Position numbers and translations under genes: made by a program. A DNA stretch of 64,000 nt from Tetraselmis striata (lineage: Eukaryota > Chlorophyta > Chlorodendrophyceae > Chlorodendrales > Chlorodendraceae): NCBI GenBank assembly GCA_006384855.1, contig VCJN01001628.1:1-64000 (forward strand), given 5' to 3'. Positions 23,120 through 34,641 of the stretch are shown piece after piece (the first letter of the stretch is position 1; each line of letters starts with the position of its first letter). Under the pieces are notes generated by a model that did not search any database, had not been told where the DNA came from, and worked only from the letters and a program-made list of their open reading frames with translations.

Positions 23120-25095
23120 TTGAAGCCGCCGCGCATACCCATGCAGCCCTCCACCCCTTCAATGGGCACTCGCCAACCCCGTCTTCTTCTTACCTTACGT
23201 GCGCGGCACGGCCGAGCGCATCTCTCCGAGGTACGCCCGCGAATACCGAGGTCCGCCCGCGACGTCATCGGTGCTGCTATCCGCCCGGTTTGGGATAATG
23301 CACACGCAGCCAAGGGCGCCCTACGCAAGGCCGCATGCCACCTTTTTTCCGGCCGCCGTCCCATGGCGGTCCCAATTTGATGGTGCCAACGCCTGCGTCG
23401 TCCGCGATACCATCGATCGCCGGCTCACCCTTTGGAGAAGGGGAGACCTCCCCGCGTTGCTACACGAGGCCGGCCTTGCACGTGCCATTACACAGCACAC
23501 CGCCTCGGGCCCGTCAATCTCACTTAGCTACTTGATGTTGGGCTGCAACCGCGAAGGCGGCCCGGTTGCTGCTCATGGGCCGGTTTCGTGAAGCAGCGGC
23601 GCTGGTCGAGAACCGCCGAGTTGCGAAGCCGACCGCCAAGAACATCGACGAACTACGCCGCATGTTCCCCTCCCCTGCCATTGAGGACCCCCCCCCCCCC
23701 CGTCCGAACCCGACGGCGTGCCTCTCATTGTTGTTGACCCCGGCGACGACATACCTATATGCACGGCGTTAGTGGTTCAGCGAGCGCCGGCCGACTCGGC
23801 TTGCCATCGCGATGGCTAGCGAGTCGCCCACTTACGCGACCTATTCGATACCCCCGACACCCTGCGCTTTATGGTCCGGTTTACCCCCATCCTATACTAG
23901 AATCGCTATGTGCACATAGCTATCTGCACATTGGTACGTTTACCGTTACAAACTTCGCGATGTCGTTCGATCTTGTACGGATAGTCGTTTTAATCATCGA
24001 CGACCCGTATCGCGTTTGCTATATGCACATTTCATGTGTGCAGATAGCTATGTGCACATGCGCGAATGCTCGGATACATAGATGCTCGGAAAGTAGCTGC
24101 ACAACGATCCGAGCACGCGAAATGTGCACATAACTATCTGCACACCGTAGAATTCCTATATGCACACGGTACGTGCGTAGTACGGGTCAAACGAACGTCC
24201 CACATCGCCCGGATGATACCGCAACGGCGCAACGCCATCGGACGGCGATCGAGCGGCGCCGGCAAGGTCAGGGCGCGGCGCCAGCTACCGGTGCCAGTAT
24301 GAGTAGTAGCCGCTCCGGGGTACATGTAGCAGACAATTAAGGATGATGGGCGCGACCGGCTAATGCCACGCAACATGACATCCTTACCACCATAAACTCG
24401 TCGCGTGCGGGCCTTGTTTCCGACACGGCCGTAGACTCGGGTGCCTCGGCCCCAGGCTGCGCGGAGAGAGCAGCGTCACGCAGCTTGTACACGCTCGCGC
24501 ACATATTTTCGTGCCCGCCGAGCTTGGTCAGCCGAGTCACTCTCACAATCGCCGAGAGTGACTTTTGCACCTTGCGATGGGTTGCGGGCGCAGCCATCGC
24601 ACTTGCGGCTGCGCTAGAGCGGATCATGCGCATGCGCCTGCTTTGGGTCTCAGACTGGACCATGTTGCTAGCATGACTCGGTGACGGGGTCGGTGAGCAA
24701 GGATTTGCGACTACGGGTACCGGTAGCGACTTCTCAAACGCGAGGCGCAGACCGGGGTGGGAGGTGTTCGGATTATCCCGTACATGCTCTTGCCACGGTC
24801 GGTGGCGCCACCCTCACGCGGATGCTCTTCGGATATTGGCGAGGGCGGAGCTCGGATTGCTATTTGTATATTATATGACCGATCTGACCCGGCTATATGC
24901 ACACCGTAGTTGTGCTATGCGCACATGTGCGCACATGTGCAGATAGCGCCGTATAGGACGGGGGGTATGACCCTTGTGTGCTCCGGCGACGTCTCCGACC
25001 GCGTCAAGCAGCTCATATATATCGCCTCCGCGACCCTCATCCCCCTATGGAAGAAGGACGAGGAGGCACTCGCCGACCTCCGAAAGCATGCCTAG
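23120..25095 (+). pseudogene. degenerate reverse-transcriptase retroelement, 5' part
   Basis: Frame fragments in order: about 23255-23375 (DVIGAAIRPVWDNAHAAKGA), about 23380-23560 (RRLTLWRRGDLPALLHEAGL), about 23566-23700 (FREAAALVENRRVAKPTAKN) and about 24966-25093 (RVKQLIYIASATLIPLWKKD). The third parallels SRAAGRLSSKGMGDL of the RT at 59.5 kb, and the fourth looks like the segment just before the RT core. No motif with the catalytic Asp pair is readable. Assignment is by resemblance to the non-LTR-like RT superfamily represented at 58.6-61.6 kb. Confidence 0.4.
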
Positions 25096-25202
25096 ACACA
25101 TGACGCTCCTTATTGCCCGCGCAAACGCCCTCTCGGCCTCAGCTCTGCTCCATCTCGGATCGCCTCCTCTGCCGCTATGTGGCACCCGCCGCTAGGCAGC
25201 GG

Positions 25203-27110
25203 TTCACCATGAGCGGAGGATCATGGGTGCGACAGCCCTAGCGGCACCATCCCCACCTACACGTGGTGGTCGTTGGTAACCCATAAGAGCTGTGCCCGGC
25301 TAAGTGCGGCAGAGGGCTGCGGGGTGGCCGGTTGACGCTGATCCTCGAATCTTGCGACGACCGGGGGGTCCCACGGGGGCCTTTTCAAATAATACTCGTA
25401 GTCCCGGCAACGCCTGATGGCGCCGGCGGGCGCGCGGCAGCCTTGTACTAGGGCTGCTAAAAATAGTTCATGTACGACCTCGGCCTTGCGTCGGCCTCTC
25501 CGAGGTCCGTATACGGTGGGGAGGGGGGTGTGTACGACTCGGACGGAGACAGCTTACTCGCGAGGGATGTTCGAAATATATTCGTATATTCGTACCTCGG
25601 TACGACCCGCGACCGATACGCAGAAGATCTTGCGTACGCCCCCCCCCCCCCCCCCCCCCCCCCCCCGTATATGTTCTACTTGTGAATAACTGGAATGCGG
25701 CGGAGTGCTCGGCGGCTCCTTTTGGCCGACCCATTCGGCAATACCCGTGAAACCCTCAGCCGCCCCTTGAGAATGGGCGAGGGCGGCAAACGCAAGGAGA
25801 CGGGAGCCTGCCTGGCACTTGAAGGCGGGGCGGGCTTTCGGCGGTGGAGAGGCCGGGTCTAGTAGCAACGACTCGGGGGCTAGAAGACAGCAGCCGGACG
25901 AGTGCCCTCAGTGAGTCGCGACTAGGCAGCGGGGGGAGCTAGTTGGCGGCCAGCCCGGTCTAACCATGGACGGGTTGCTACAGAGACGAGGCGCGCTACG
26001 GCGGCAAGCGGCATTCGGGCGAGCATGACCGGCCTGCCAACCACGGAACGACCACGCGCGGATGGGAAGGGGGGGCGGGGGGGAGAGGGGGGATGCCCGC
26101 CTTTCACCCTCCAATCCTCCTCGCAGATCCTACCGCAAGAGCTCAAGCGGGCGATATGGCGGCAGCGGCGGCGGACTGCAGCCGAGGCCGGCGGACCGCC
26201 ACAGCCGGCGCGCCGCGACCTATCTACATGCGGGATATTTTCAGGTGTTTTTTTTTGGGTGTTTGGCAGGTGGAGCCAGCCGGCGCAATTTACGATCGCC
26301 GGCGGAGCGGCGACTGTAAATTGTGCGGTACCGGTGCATTGTGATGGAATAGATAGGGAATAAGCCCTTTCGAGGGTAGATATGGCGATTGCTGCATTAG
26401 TAATTCCCGTAATGCCAATTAGCGGTAGTCGCTCGTACTGGCGACTGCCCGTAGTTTTCCGGAAAATAACACCGTTACTGATCATGTGATGGAAGGAGGC
26501 GGGGCTTAATAACTAGAGTATAGCCGGAAGCTTGAGCTGTACGGGTGAAATTTGACATTTCCCACAACTTTTTCCCGCTCAGTATTTTTTTGCTAAACGG
26601 ACGGGCTGTCTTACAGGAACCTGCCCGTCTGCAGGAACCGGCATAAGGTCCGCTTCAAATAAAGCGCGGCGGGTGCAGCCCTTTGAAGGCCAGGTATGTT
26701 GCAGTACATGTACTACTTTTGTATCGATGGTACGTTGCACTATACACGTTTGTCATACGCGGGTTTACGCTCGTACATGGACGCCGGCATGTACACGCTA
26801 GCCCGGCCGCAAAAATCCATGATCACGTTACCGCGCCGTATATGCGCATGTTCCCGCCGTAACCCCCCCCCCCCCCCCCCCCCTCGGAAGTCGCAGCGTG
26901 CTCCAGCGCAGCGCTTCACCGGCCACGGCCAAGCAGCGAGCCCGCTCGGCCGTACGTCGCGATGTTGTGATCAACCATGCGCTGATGTGATCAACTCCCG
27001 CCTGAGTTGTTGCCATCGGTGACCCAGGACGTCCTCGGGGTTCGGAGGTGGAGATGGGGTGGTGCCGCTAGCCCTTCCGCACCCACTCATGATCCTCCGC
27101 TCTAGCTAGG
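25203..27110. mobile_element. 1.9-kb segment bounded by ~90-120-bp inverted repeats
   Basis: 25206-25290 (GAGCGGAGGATCATGGGTG.., CTAGCGGCACCATCCCC) is matched in inverted orientation by about 27030-27105, with several indels. Between them are a C-run (25640-25667), G/C-rich sequence and no confident gene. It lies inside the degenerate retroelement, so it may be a nested insertion, but no target duplication is evident. Confidence 0.4.
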
Positions 27111-27523
27111 TGGGCCGATACATGGCGGCGGGCGCCGCTTGAGCTGTAATTTCACTATATGTGTTCCCTACTATGGTTCGAAATCATGGCAGCCCCGAAA
27201 ACAACTCAGTCTGGGCGGCGGAGAGCAGCATGCTCGTTCGTTGTAATCAATTTCAATTTCAATAATTGCTGCTATGTGGACGGTTTGCGACCATATTGGC
27301 GCGGCCGTCGGCCCGTCGTAGCTCGCGCTCAACACCCCGCCGGCTGGCACGGACATGATACAGGAGGTTTAAACATGTCGCTTTGGAAATGAATGATCGC
27401 CTAGCGGCGTCTTCTATCGTTCGACGCGTCTATCCGCATAGCGCTTGTACGGTATGACCGACCGGCGACCTATCCGCATGCGTTATTAGTCGCAGATCCT
27501 GGCATGCACTCTTTAGTGCCCCG

Positions 27524-28055
27524 GTGGCCCTTGGCCCCTTGGATGATACCGCTACCTTCCTACTCGCTAGAGACTCAGCCGTTCTTCCCCTTCTCGTCAC
27601 CGGGTTCCAGCGCTGCCGCCTGAGAGTACCACGCCACCGTCGCATGGGCCCCATCTTCATACGCGACGCACTCCGGCGGCCTGCGACACATCATGACGCC
27701 ATCATGACCCTGGCCCGCGAGATATTAGCTGACGCGGGCCACATCCAAGTGTCGATGCGTCTTGTGCATGTATGCGGCGTCAAGCGCTTCGCCCACCTGA
27801 TGCGCGGCCTACTCCCCGCGAGTTGCTATCGGGCTTTATGCACGAGATGGGCGCGCAATTCATTCCACCCTCGTACACACCGTGGACCTCACCGACGATG
27901 AGATGGCAACGCGTCTGTGCATGTCGTGTACCGGCCTATCCGCAATGCTAGCATGCGGCATTGTTGCCAACTCGACGGTGCACGAGTCGCACGAACGCGT
28001 TTTCCGACCCGCTTGCTGAACGCCTACGCAATATGCCCGGCCCACTACTTGCACC
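27524..28055 (+). pseudogene. degenerate reverse-transcriptase retroelement, post-RT region
   Basis: About 27680-27850 reads REILADAGHIQVSMRLVHVC and VKRFAHLMRGLLP, and about 27880 onward, in another frame, VDLTDDEMATRL. The order and wording resemble the thumb/connection region after the RT core of this superfamily (a C-G/V-x-R-F/M-x-x-L-x-R-x-x-P segment). Frames are broken by shifts. Confidence 0.35.
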
Positions 28056-28074
28056 CAGACTCATCGCGCAGCAG

Positions 28075-28255
28075 CTTGCTAGTCCGGATGGCGTCCCTCT
28101 GCCTGGAGGCGCTCGTCGGCCGGCGGGTAGACATCCTGCTGGTGGAGTACACCCTGAACGACGGGGTGGAGGCACGCCGGCACAAAGAGCCCGCCGCGAC
28201 GTACGAGAACCTTCTGCGCCGCGCTCTGGCACTGCTTCCCATGTCCCGGCGGCCG
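28075..28255 (+). pseudogene. fragment resembling an SGNH/GDSL-type hydrolase
   Basis: The frame reads LCLEALVGRRVDILLVEYTL, NDG, then YENLLRRALALLP. The VD-x-hydrophobic-VEY-x-x-ND pattern followed by YExLLRR is typical of the central block of plant/algal SGNH hydrolase-like proteins (family knowledge, not searched). The N-terminal GDS block and C-terminal catalytic His are not found nearby. Confidence 0.35.
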
Positions 28256-28783
28256 CCGCGCTACGCCGCGCGTGGCAGCTCGGCCAGGACAAGAACTGGC
28301 TCCTTCTAGCCGTGGGAGACCGACATGGCCTCTACTACCATCGCGCCGGTCTGCAACCCCGCCGATCAGGCTGGCGACGACTCCACCGGTACGCTCGACA
28401 TGCTCCCAGAGTCACGGTCGGGTAGTGCCCCCTCTGAACTCCGATATCAAAGAACCTAGTCATGGCATTCGCAAGCAAGGTCGCTGCGGTTCTCTCGCAC
28501 ACGCGCAAGTGACTAGCCTTTTCGACATGTACAAGCCTTCAACACTACGCGAGTACCCAAACGCATACGTCTATAATGTCCCATTTGGCCACGGGAACGT
28601 CGCTTACCTAACCTCCGAATGATATACTCCCTCAGCTTACGCTGCGGAATCCGAACCGCCCCGCGTCGCGCTGCGCAAGTGCCGCGGCGTCGCCGCCCTC
28701 AACGACAATCCGTTGGCCCCCGCGGACTCGTGCCCGCACTGTGACATGTCCCATGGCGCTACCAACGAGGCGCTAGGGCGACA

Positions 28784-28788
28784 CATCG
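28784..28788 (+). other. 5-bp target-site duplication (left copy), CATCG
   Basis: CATCG directly precedes the left end of the foldback element and is repeated directly after its right end at 30313-30317. Confidence 0.85.
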
Positions 28789-30312
28789 TGTTATGTACTC
28801 TACATTGCTGTACTTTGTACTGCGGGAGCCAACGAAGGAGCGAAGAACTGGCGACTGAGGCGGACGAGAACGAGTACATACAAGCCAAGCGAAGTACGAG
28901 TATGAGCATTGCGAGTGCGAGTACAAGTGAAGGCGAAGTACTGGTACGAGGACGACGAGGCGACAGTACGAGCGACTGCAAGGCGACTAGTAGTGTAGGA
29001 CAGTATTACGAGTACCCACATGGGGTGCGAGTAACCTGTATGTACCTGCGTACCAGCAGCGGCGATTGTCGTACGCTATGGTGTCACCTGTTAGAGGATG
29101 ATGATACCAAGCGTTAGATGGAGCGCTGCCTTAGTGAGTATTAGTAGCAGGTACTAGAACCTACTAGAACCATCTAGAACGCGATAGCATTTGCTATAGC
29201 AATAGTAGTCAAATATTACATCACTGTGCTGCGGACAGGCGAAGGTGCTAGGAACCGTGTCTGTACTTAGTAGTGTATGACTAAAATAGCGACGGGCCGC
29301 GGGTTAGGACCGCACACGTCGATTTTAGTTTTAGTCTAGTAGTTACACGCAGCACAAGTGGCGGGAATTGGAATCAATACGCAGCGCACGGAATGACGGA
29401 AACCAGCGACTATAAATAGGCCGGCAAAACCACCGCCGGGCAAGTCACCCAGGTTACCGGCATTCCGGTACTGTAAGAATCCCAAGTGTTACAGCCCCCT
29501 TAGGACATAGGCCGAATAAACGTCTAGCCATAGATAGTCCTAAGGCAGGAGCTGAGTCAAGGGCCTATTGCTGGATCGTTATTCCACACGGCCAGGAATA
29601 ATGAGCGGAGATTTGGGAAAAGGGATTCTTACAGTACCGGAATGCCGGTAACCTGGGTGACTTGCCCGGCGGTGGTTTTGCCGGCCTATTTATAGTCGCT
29701 GGTTTCCGTCATTCCGTGCGCTGCGTATTGATTCCAATTCCCGCCACTTGTGCTGCGTGTAACTACTAGACTAAAACTAAAATCGACGTGTGCGGTCCTA
29801 ACCCGCGGCCCGTCGCTATTTTAGTCATACACTACTAAGTACAGACACGGTTCCTAGCACCTTCGCCTGTCCGCAGCACAGTGATATAATATTTGACTAC
29901 TATTGCTATAGCAAATGCTATAGCGTTCTAGATGGTTCTAGTAGGTTCTAGTACCTACTACTAATACTCACTAAGGCAGCGCTCCATCTAACGCTTGGTA
30001 TCATCATCCTCTAACAGGTGACACCATAGCGTACGACAATCGCCGCTGCTGGTACGCAGGTACATACAGGTTACTCGCACCCCATGTGGGTACTCGTAAT
30101 ACTGTCCTGCACTACTAGTCGCCTTGCAGTCGCTCGTACTGTCGCCTCGTCGTCCTCGTACCAGTACTTCGCCTTCACTTGTACTCGCACTCGCAATGCT
30201 CATACTCGTACTTCGCTTGGCTTGTACTCGTTCTCGTCCGCCTCAGTCGCCAGTTCTTCGCTCCTTCGTTGGCTCCCGCAGTACAAAGTACAGCAGTGTA
30301 GAGTACATAACA
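28789..30312. mobile_element. foldback element with 0.69-kb inverted arms (1524 bp)
   Basis: The left arm 28789..29483 (starts TGTTATGTACTCTACA) and right arm 29622..30312 are near-identical inverted repeats around a 138-bp loop (29484-29621). Perfect 5-bp duplications (CATCG) flank it. The arms contain many GTAC/AGTACGAG-type words and no conserved protein. Open frames in one arm are mirrored in the other, as expected for a palindrome. It has no transposase and must be mobilised in trans. The near-identity of the arms suggests recent movement or arm conversion. The superfamily is not clear from TIR sequence and TSD length. Confidence 0.9.
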
Positions 30313-30622
30313 CATCGTCCGTCGCTCCGTGCCACAAGATGCACGCCCGCGCGTGGCCACCGAGCTCGTCTTGATCTTGCTGCGGGAGGCCAGCGCCCGG
30401 CGCGACTCTATTCCAACCGAGCGAGGTTCGCGGATTGCGCTCTGCGGACGTAACCCGCCCGGGTGATGTGGTCCAGCTCCACTACATGGGCGGCCCGGGG
30501 GTGCACCTTGTGTTATAGATGATGCCGTCAGGTGTTTTCCGGACGAACTCCATCGCAACTTATGCCGCGGTCCAGCCAGAGATCGCCGCCCGCCTACGGG
30601 AACAAACATAATGCAGGGTCGA

Positions 30623-30900
30623 CGCCTACTCGCTCGTTCCACCCTGTCGCGCGGCGGCACCGCTTCGTGCCGTGCGTCGTCGAGGAGAGCGGGCGGCTGG
30701 GCGAGCACCTGCTTTCCCTACTCAATGAGCTGCCCAAGCGAGGCGTGGCGGCCGGTGGGCACATGAAACCACCCGGGTCGTGGCGCGAGCTCCGGCCGGC
30801 CGCTCTTGTCGCCCACATGATATGGCGATGGACTTCGAAAATGTATGTTGCGTTGCACATGTTCCTCGCCGAAAAATTCTTGTTGTCGGCACGCCGGTAG
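30623..30900 (+). pseudogene. retroelement C-terminal tail fragment
   Basis: The open frame reads HRFVPCVVEESGRLGEHLLS followed by LLNELPKRG and a helix ending in MYVALHMFLAEK. A FVPFVVExxGRxG block followed by a short helical tail is the usual end of polyproteins of this RT superfamily. It follows the broken frame ending at 30492 after one further stop (TAA about 30609) and a frame change, so it is degenerate. Confidence 0.45.
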
Positions 30901-30974
30901 CCGCCCCCTCAATTTCGGCGAAAGGTTTATTAGGCCGGCTTGTCGCCAACTTCCAGCCTTTGCGCGCAGCCTCG

Positions 30975-31095
30975 CGGACCGGCGCTAAGTTGGTTTTGCT
31001 TACTGTAGGCTTTTCTCTTCCCCAATACCTTCCGTGCATTCTCCGGATGCTTTCCTTGCAACCAAACCCCCAAAAATACGGGATCACATACACAC
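30975..31095 (+). repeat. dispersed repeat R2, copy B
   Basis: Homologous to 6826-6955 (GGCGCTAAGTTGG.., CTTCCCCAATACCTTCC, CCGTGCATTCTC). It sits just after the retroelement tail and may be its untranslated 3' region. Confidence 0.6.
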
Positions 31096-31195
31096 GGGGA
31101 TTCGGGTGAACCCGTATGTATGCGGGGCGCCCTGTGTACATACGGGGCCTTGAAAACATTCAAAAGAGTCGTAATATAGGCATATAGTACATTGG

Positions 31196-31890
31196 GTTTT
31201 TTGCAAACTGGGGTTCTTTTGGGATGGCACTGCTTTGCAAAATTGGGGTACTTTTCCTAAATACATTTATGACCGGGATTCTGGGCAAATTGACCATGCG
31301 GATTTAACTGCCTCTAAAAATGAAAGTGACGGTGAACTTTCATTACATTGCACAGTCCGATTTTGCGGACCGAGCCCGGCGCGCGCGATCGCGCTGCTGA
31401 TGGACGCCGGCCCGGCGCCGATCTGCCGCGCGGTTACTCGCGACATCGCCATTGACATCTCGATCGGAAGCACCATGCAGCGCCGCGATTACGCCGGGCC
31501 GTGTACGCCAGGCAGGAAGGGGGGGGGGGGGGGACGGGCAGTTGCGGGAGTAGTTTGGCCAGGTTTCCCCAGCAACGTGCAGTTGGCGCAACGACGCTCC
31601 TTTTTTGACTGCACCCCGCCGGGCCCGCTGGCCAGATTCATGAATGCGAATTTGAAGATATGAATTTGAATTGCGAATTTGAATCATTTGCGGTTGTTTA
31701 TCACATTGTGCATCTGTGCAGAATGTGACCCAGATTTTGGATATGGTCGGACATTCTCGTGTTTAGTGGCCGAACGCAGATATTTCGCGCGAGGACGGAA
31801 AATCCTGGTCATAAATGCATTTATGGAAAAGTACCCCAATTTTGCAATTGCCACCACAAAATTACCCCAATTTTCAAAAAGCCCTAACAT
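31196..31890. mobile_element. ~690-bp MITE-like element with ~90-bp diverged inverted ends
   Basis: 31196-31287 (..AAAATTGGGGTACTTTTCC.., CATTTATGACC) is matched in inverse at about 31797-31888. The interior has a G-run and no gene. A target duplication is not clear. Confidence 0.65.
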
Positions 31891-32513
31891 ATGATATTAT
31901 TATATAATATAATCTATCTATACAGGCATATATTCAATACGGGGTCGGAGAAAGAAGTACTACAGTGCGCTGCTGGTACTACACAGTACACAGTCAAGGG
32001 TACCTACGTACCTTTGAGGATAGGGGTACCTTGAGGTAAGAGTTTTTGAGTTTAACACATGGGGCTTTGCTGGGGCTTGATCGAGGTTTCTTCATCCTGA
32101 CGGTTGGAGGCATGGAAAAATGAATAAACGTGTCTTCTCACTGCCACAGAAGCATTTATTATTAAGCCGGACACTGAACCGCGCGGTGCGCGCCAATGTA
32201 CCCCGGTCCTCGCTCTCCTTGCGCCCCTCGCGGGGCGCGTATAACCTAGCGCCACACCCGCACAGCTAGGGCTTACACGCCCAGCCGCGCGGTGCAACGA
32301 TACCGCGGTACAACGATATATCGTTTCAAATATTTTAAAATACCTGTACCCAACAGTGACATTTTGCGCAGTGGCCGGGCGCGAGGTAGGAGTTCAAATC
32401 CAGAGCAGAAAATAAGGATCGCACTCGCGTTGATATTCCATTATTTTAAACGGCGACCTCTGCCCTCGGCCGCCCTCTTGTAGTGCTGCCACCACTCGGC
32501 AATTGTCCGCACC

Positions 32514-32987
32514 ATGCTACCGGCGACTACAGCAGGCACCAAGGGGTCGCTTCAAGGACTCATCAGACGGTATAGGCGCATAACAAAGGTCCCAAAGGGG
32601 TCGAATGGTGTGCATAAGATGTTGTTGACGAATCTTATGGCACGCACACCATCGGCCAGCGTCACACCGCGATATGTCGCGCCACCGTCGGGAGGAGAGC
32701 CAAGCGAGGCTCCCCGCCCGACGAGCCCCAAGAACCGCCCTCGCCGGGCGAACAACATGAGGCTCACACCCCGAAGCCCTTATGGGATCGGATGCTGTCT
32801 CATGACCGGCGGCTTTTGCGCGTCTCTCCATACGACCGCGAGGCGCACTATGTTGTGCCGGCACACAAGAGTCACACATATCAACACAGCTGCAAAGACT
32901 GACTTTGTCATTGTGGGTTTCAGATTCGTGAAGCAAGTTCTCTGGCAATGCGGACGGTATTACGCTCGGTTGGTGCGGCTCCGCTAG
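32514..32987 (+). pseudogene. degenerate frame of the giant foldback element, left-arm copy
   Basis: Starts MLPATTAGTKGS and shares RRYRRITKVPKGSNGVHKML and PPSGGEPSEAP with the right-arm copy (40465-40869, minus strand). Around 32720 the homologous peptide (DEPQEPP..HEAHTPKPL) continues in a different frame, so this copy is shifted. No domain recognised. Confidence 0.45.
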
Positions 32988-33059
32988 GGGTCGTGACGCA
33001 TCTCCCGACCGGAGAGCATGCTTCCCGGACGCGGACTGGCCAGGTTGCACTGTGGCGGA

Positions 33060-34250
33060 GGTCAAGGGGGCAGGTACGGTAGTATTTTATCACCCACGGT
33101 CGTGCGTACAAGTAGTCGCTATATGCCGATATTAAAATCATCAACCCCGGACAAAATGGCCCGACGGCACAGTGTTAGTCACGCTATATCGCGTCAACGA
33201 TAAATCGTTACAAATGCGGTAGCTTTTCATCACCCACAATCGTTATTACGAGTATGTCACCAACCCGGGCAGAAGTCACGCTATGTCGGGTCAACGTGAC
33301 ATCGTTACAAGTCGTGAACGGCGGACATTATGTCAGGACCATATTAGTAAACATAACGATATATATCGTGTCAACGTTAAATCGTTGCAAGTGCGGTAGT
33401 AGTAATTAGTTTATCACCCATGGTCGTTCATCATACAAGTATGTCGCGTTGTTATCATCAACCCCGGACAATATGTCCGGACCGCACAGTATTAGTCACG
33501 CTATATTGTGTCAACGATAAATCGTTACAAGTGCGGTATAGCTTTTTATTACCCATCATGATCGTTCATACGAGTATGTCACCAATCCGGACAATAGTCA
33601 GCACGCTATATCGGGTCAACGTGACATCGTTACAAGTCGTGAACGCCGGACATTATGTCCCGGGCGACAGTAACGATATGCCGTGTCAACGATAAATCGT
33701 TACAGGTGATGTAGTATTTTATCATCCACCCCCCGTTCATACAAGTTAGTTTATGTCGATGTTATCATCAACCCTGGACAGAAAGTCCCGACCGCAAAGC
33801 GTTAGTCACGCTATATCGTGTCAACGATAAATCGTTACAGATGATGTAGCTTTTAGCACCCACGATCGTTCATACGAGTATGTCACCAGCCCGGGCAGTA
33901 GTCACGATACATCGGGTCAACGTGACATCGTTACAAGTCGTGAACGCCGGACATGTCCCGACAGTACTAGTAACGATATATCGTGTCAACGATATTTCGT
34001 TATAAGGGCGGTAGTGTATTTTATCACTCGCGACCATTCATACGAGTATGGCCGTGTTATCGTGCTATCATCAACCCCGGACAGTGTTAGTAACGATATA
34101 ATGTATCAACGATCTGTCGTTACAAGTACAGTAGTAAATTACTTATCACCCACGTCATACAAGTATTTCATTATCAACGCCGGACATTGTGTCCCTAGCG
34201 CACAAGAGTGTAGGTAACGATGTATTATGTCAACGTTAAATCGACACAAG
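33060..34250 (+). repeat. ACGAT-rich tandem array, left arm
   Basis: About four irregular ~300-bp units, each built from ~75-bp subunits carrying near-palindromic cores such as AACGATAAATCGTTACAAG or CGATATATCGTG, plus GAACGCCGGACAT and TCACCCACGATCGTTCATACG words. Short frames here are by-products of the repeat. Confidence 0.85.
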
Positions 34251-34641
34251 TGGCATGTTGTATACAAGGTGATGGATGGAGGCATCGGCGGCGGCTGCGG
34301 AGGAGGCGGAGGTAGAGGAGGAGGCGGAGGAGGAGAAGCATGCCGACGGGAAAAGGGGGGTGTACTACGGATGTGAACAACAGACACATATGGGCATATT
34401 CGCATGCACCGTAGCAGTTGATACCAGCATTATTGTAATTCAGTACCCACCTACTAGCTTTGCAAGGATCTGCGTGTCGTAGACTTGTGCGTTAGGTGAT
34501 AGTTGGGAGGGCCGGGGGGGGGGGGGGGGGGGGGGGCGAGACGGCATGCCTCATGTCAGCGCGGAAGTAAGCAGAGTATCAAAGCTGTGTGCACCTATTT
34601 ATACTTAATGTGCACATACTGGGTCAAATTGTAATCACGTT

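Larger units (their letters stand above)
28623..30492 (+). pseudogene. retroelement C-terminal frame interrupted by the foldback element
   Basis: The left piece (28623-28788) reads ..LRKCRGVAALNDNPLAPAD, then SCPHCDMSHGATNEALGRHI. The right piece (30313-30492) continues RRSVPQDARPRVATELVLIL.. and stops at TGA. Removing 28789-30312 and one copy of the 5-bp duplication restores an uninterrupted frame across the junction. CPxC..H..L..H followed by a GDV segment is usual downstream of this RT family. Upstream the same frame is separated only by the TGA at 28620-28622 from another open stretch (..NVPFGHGNVAYLTSE). Confidence 0.6.

Noticed and set aside
28800-29117. Protein-like frame in the foldback arm (Ser/Glu-rich)
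   Set aside because: It is mirrored in the opposite arm, starts outside the element and has repetitive GTACGAG words; best explained as chance in palindromic DNA.
32375-32410. tRNA-like B box (AGTTCAAATCC) in the left arm, mirrored at 40940-40970
   Set aside because: No cloverleaf, acceptor stem or A box at the right distance. A SINE promoter remnant cannot be excluded but is not supported.
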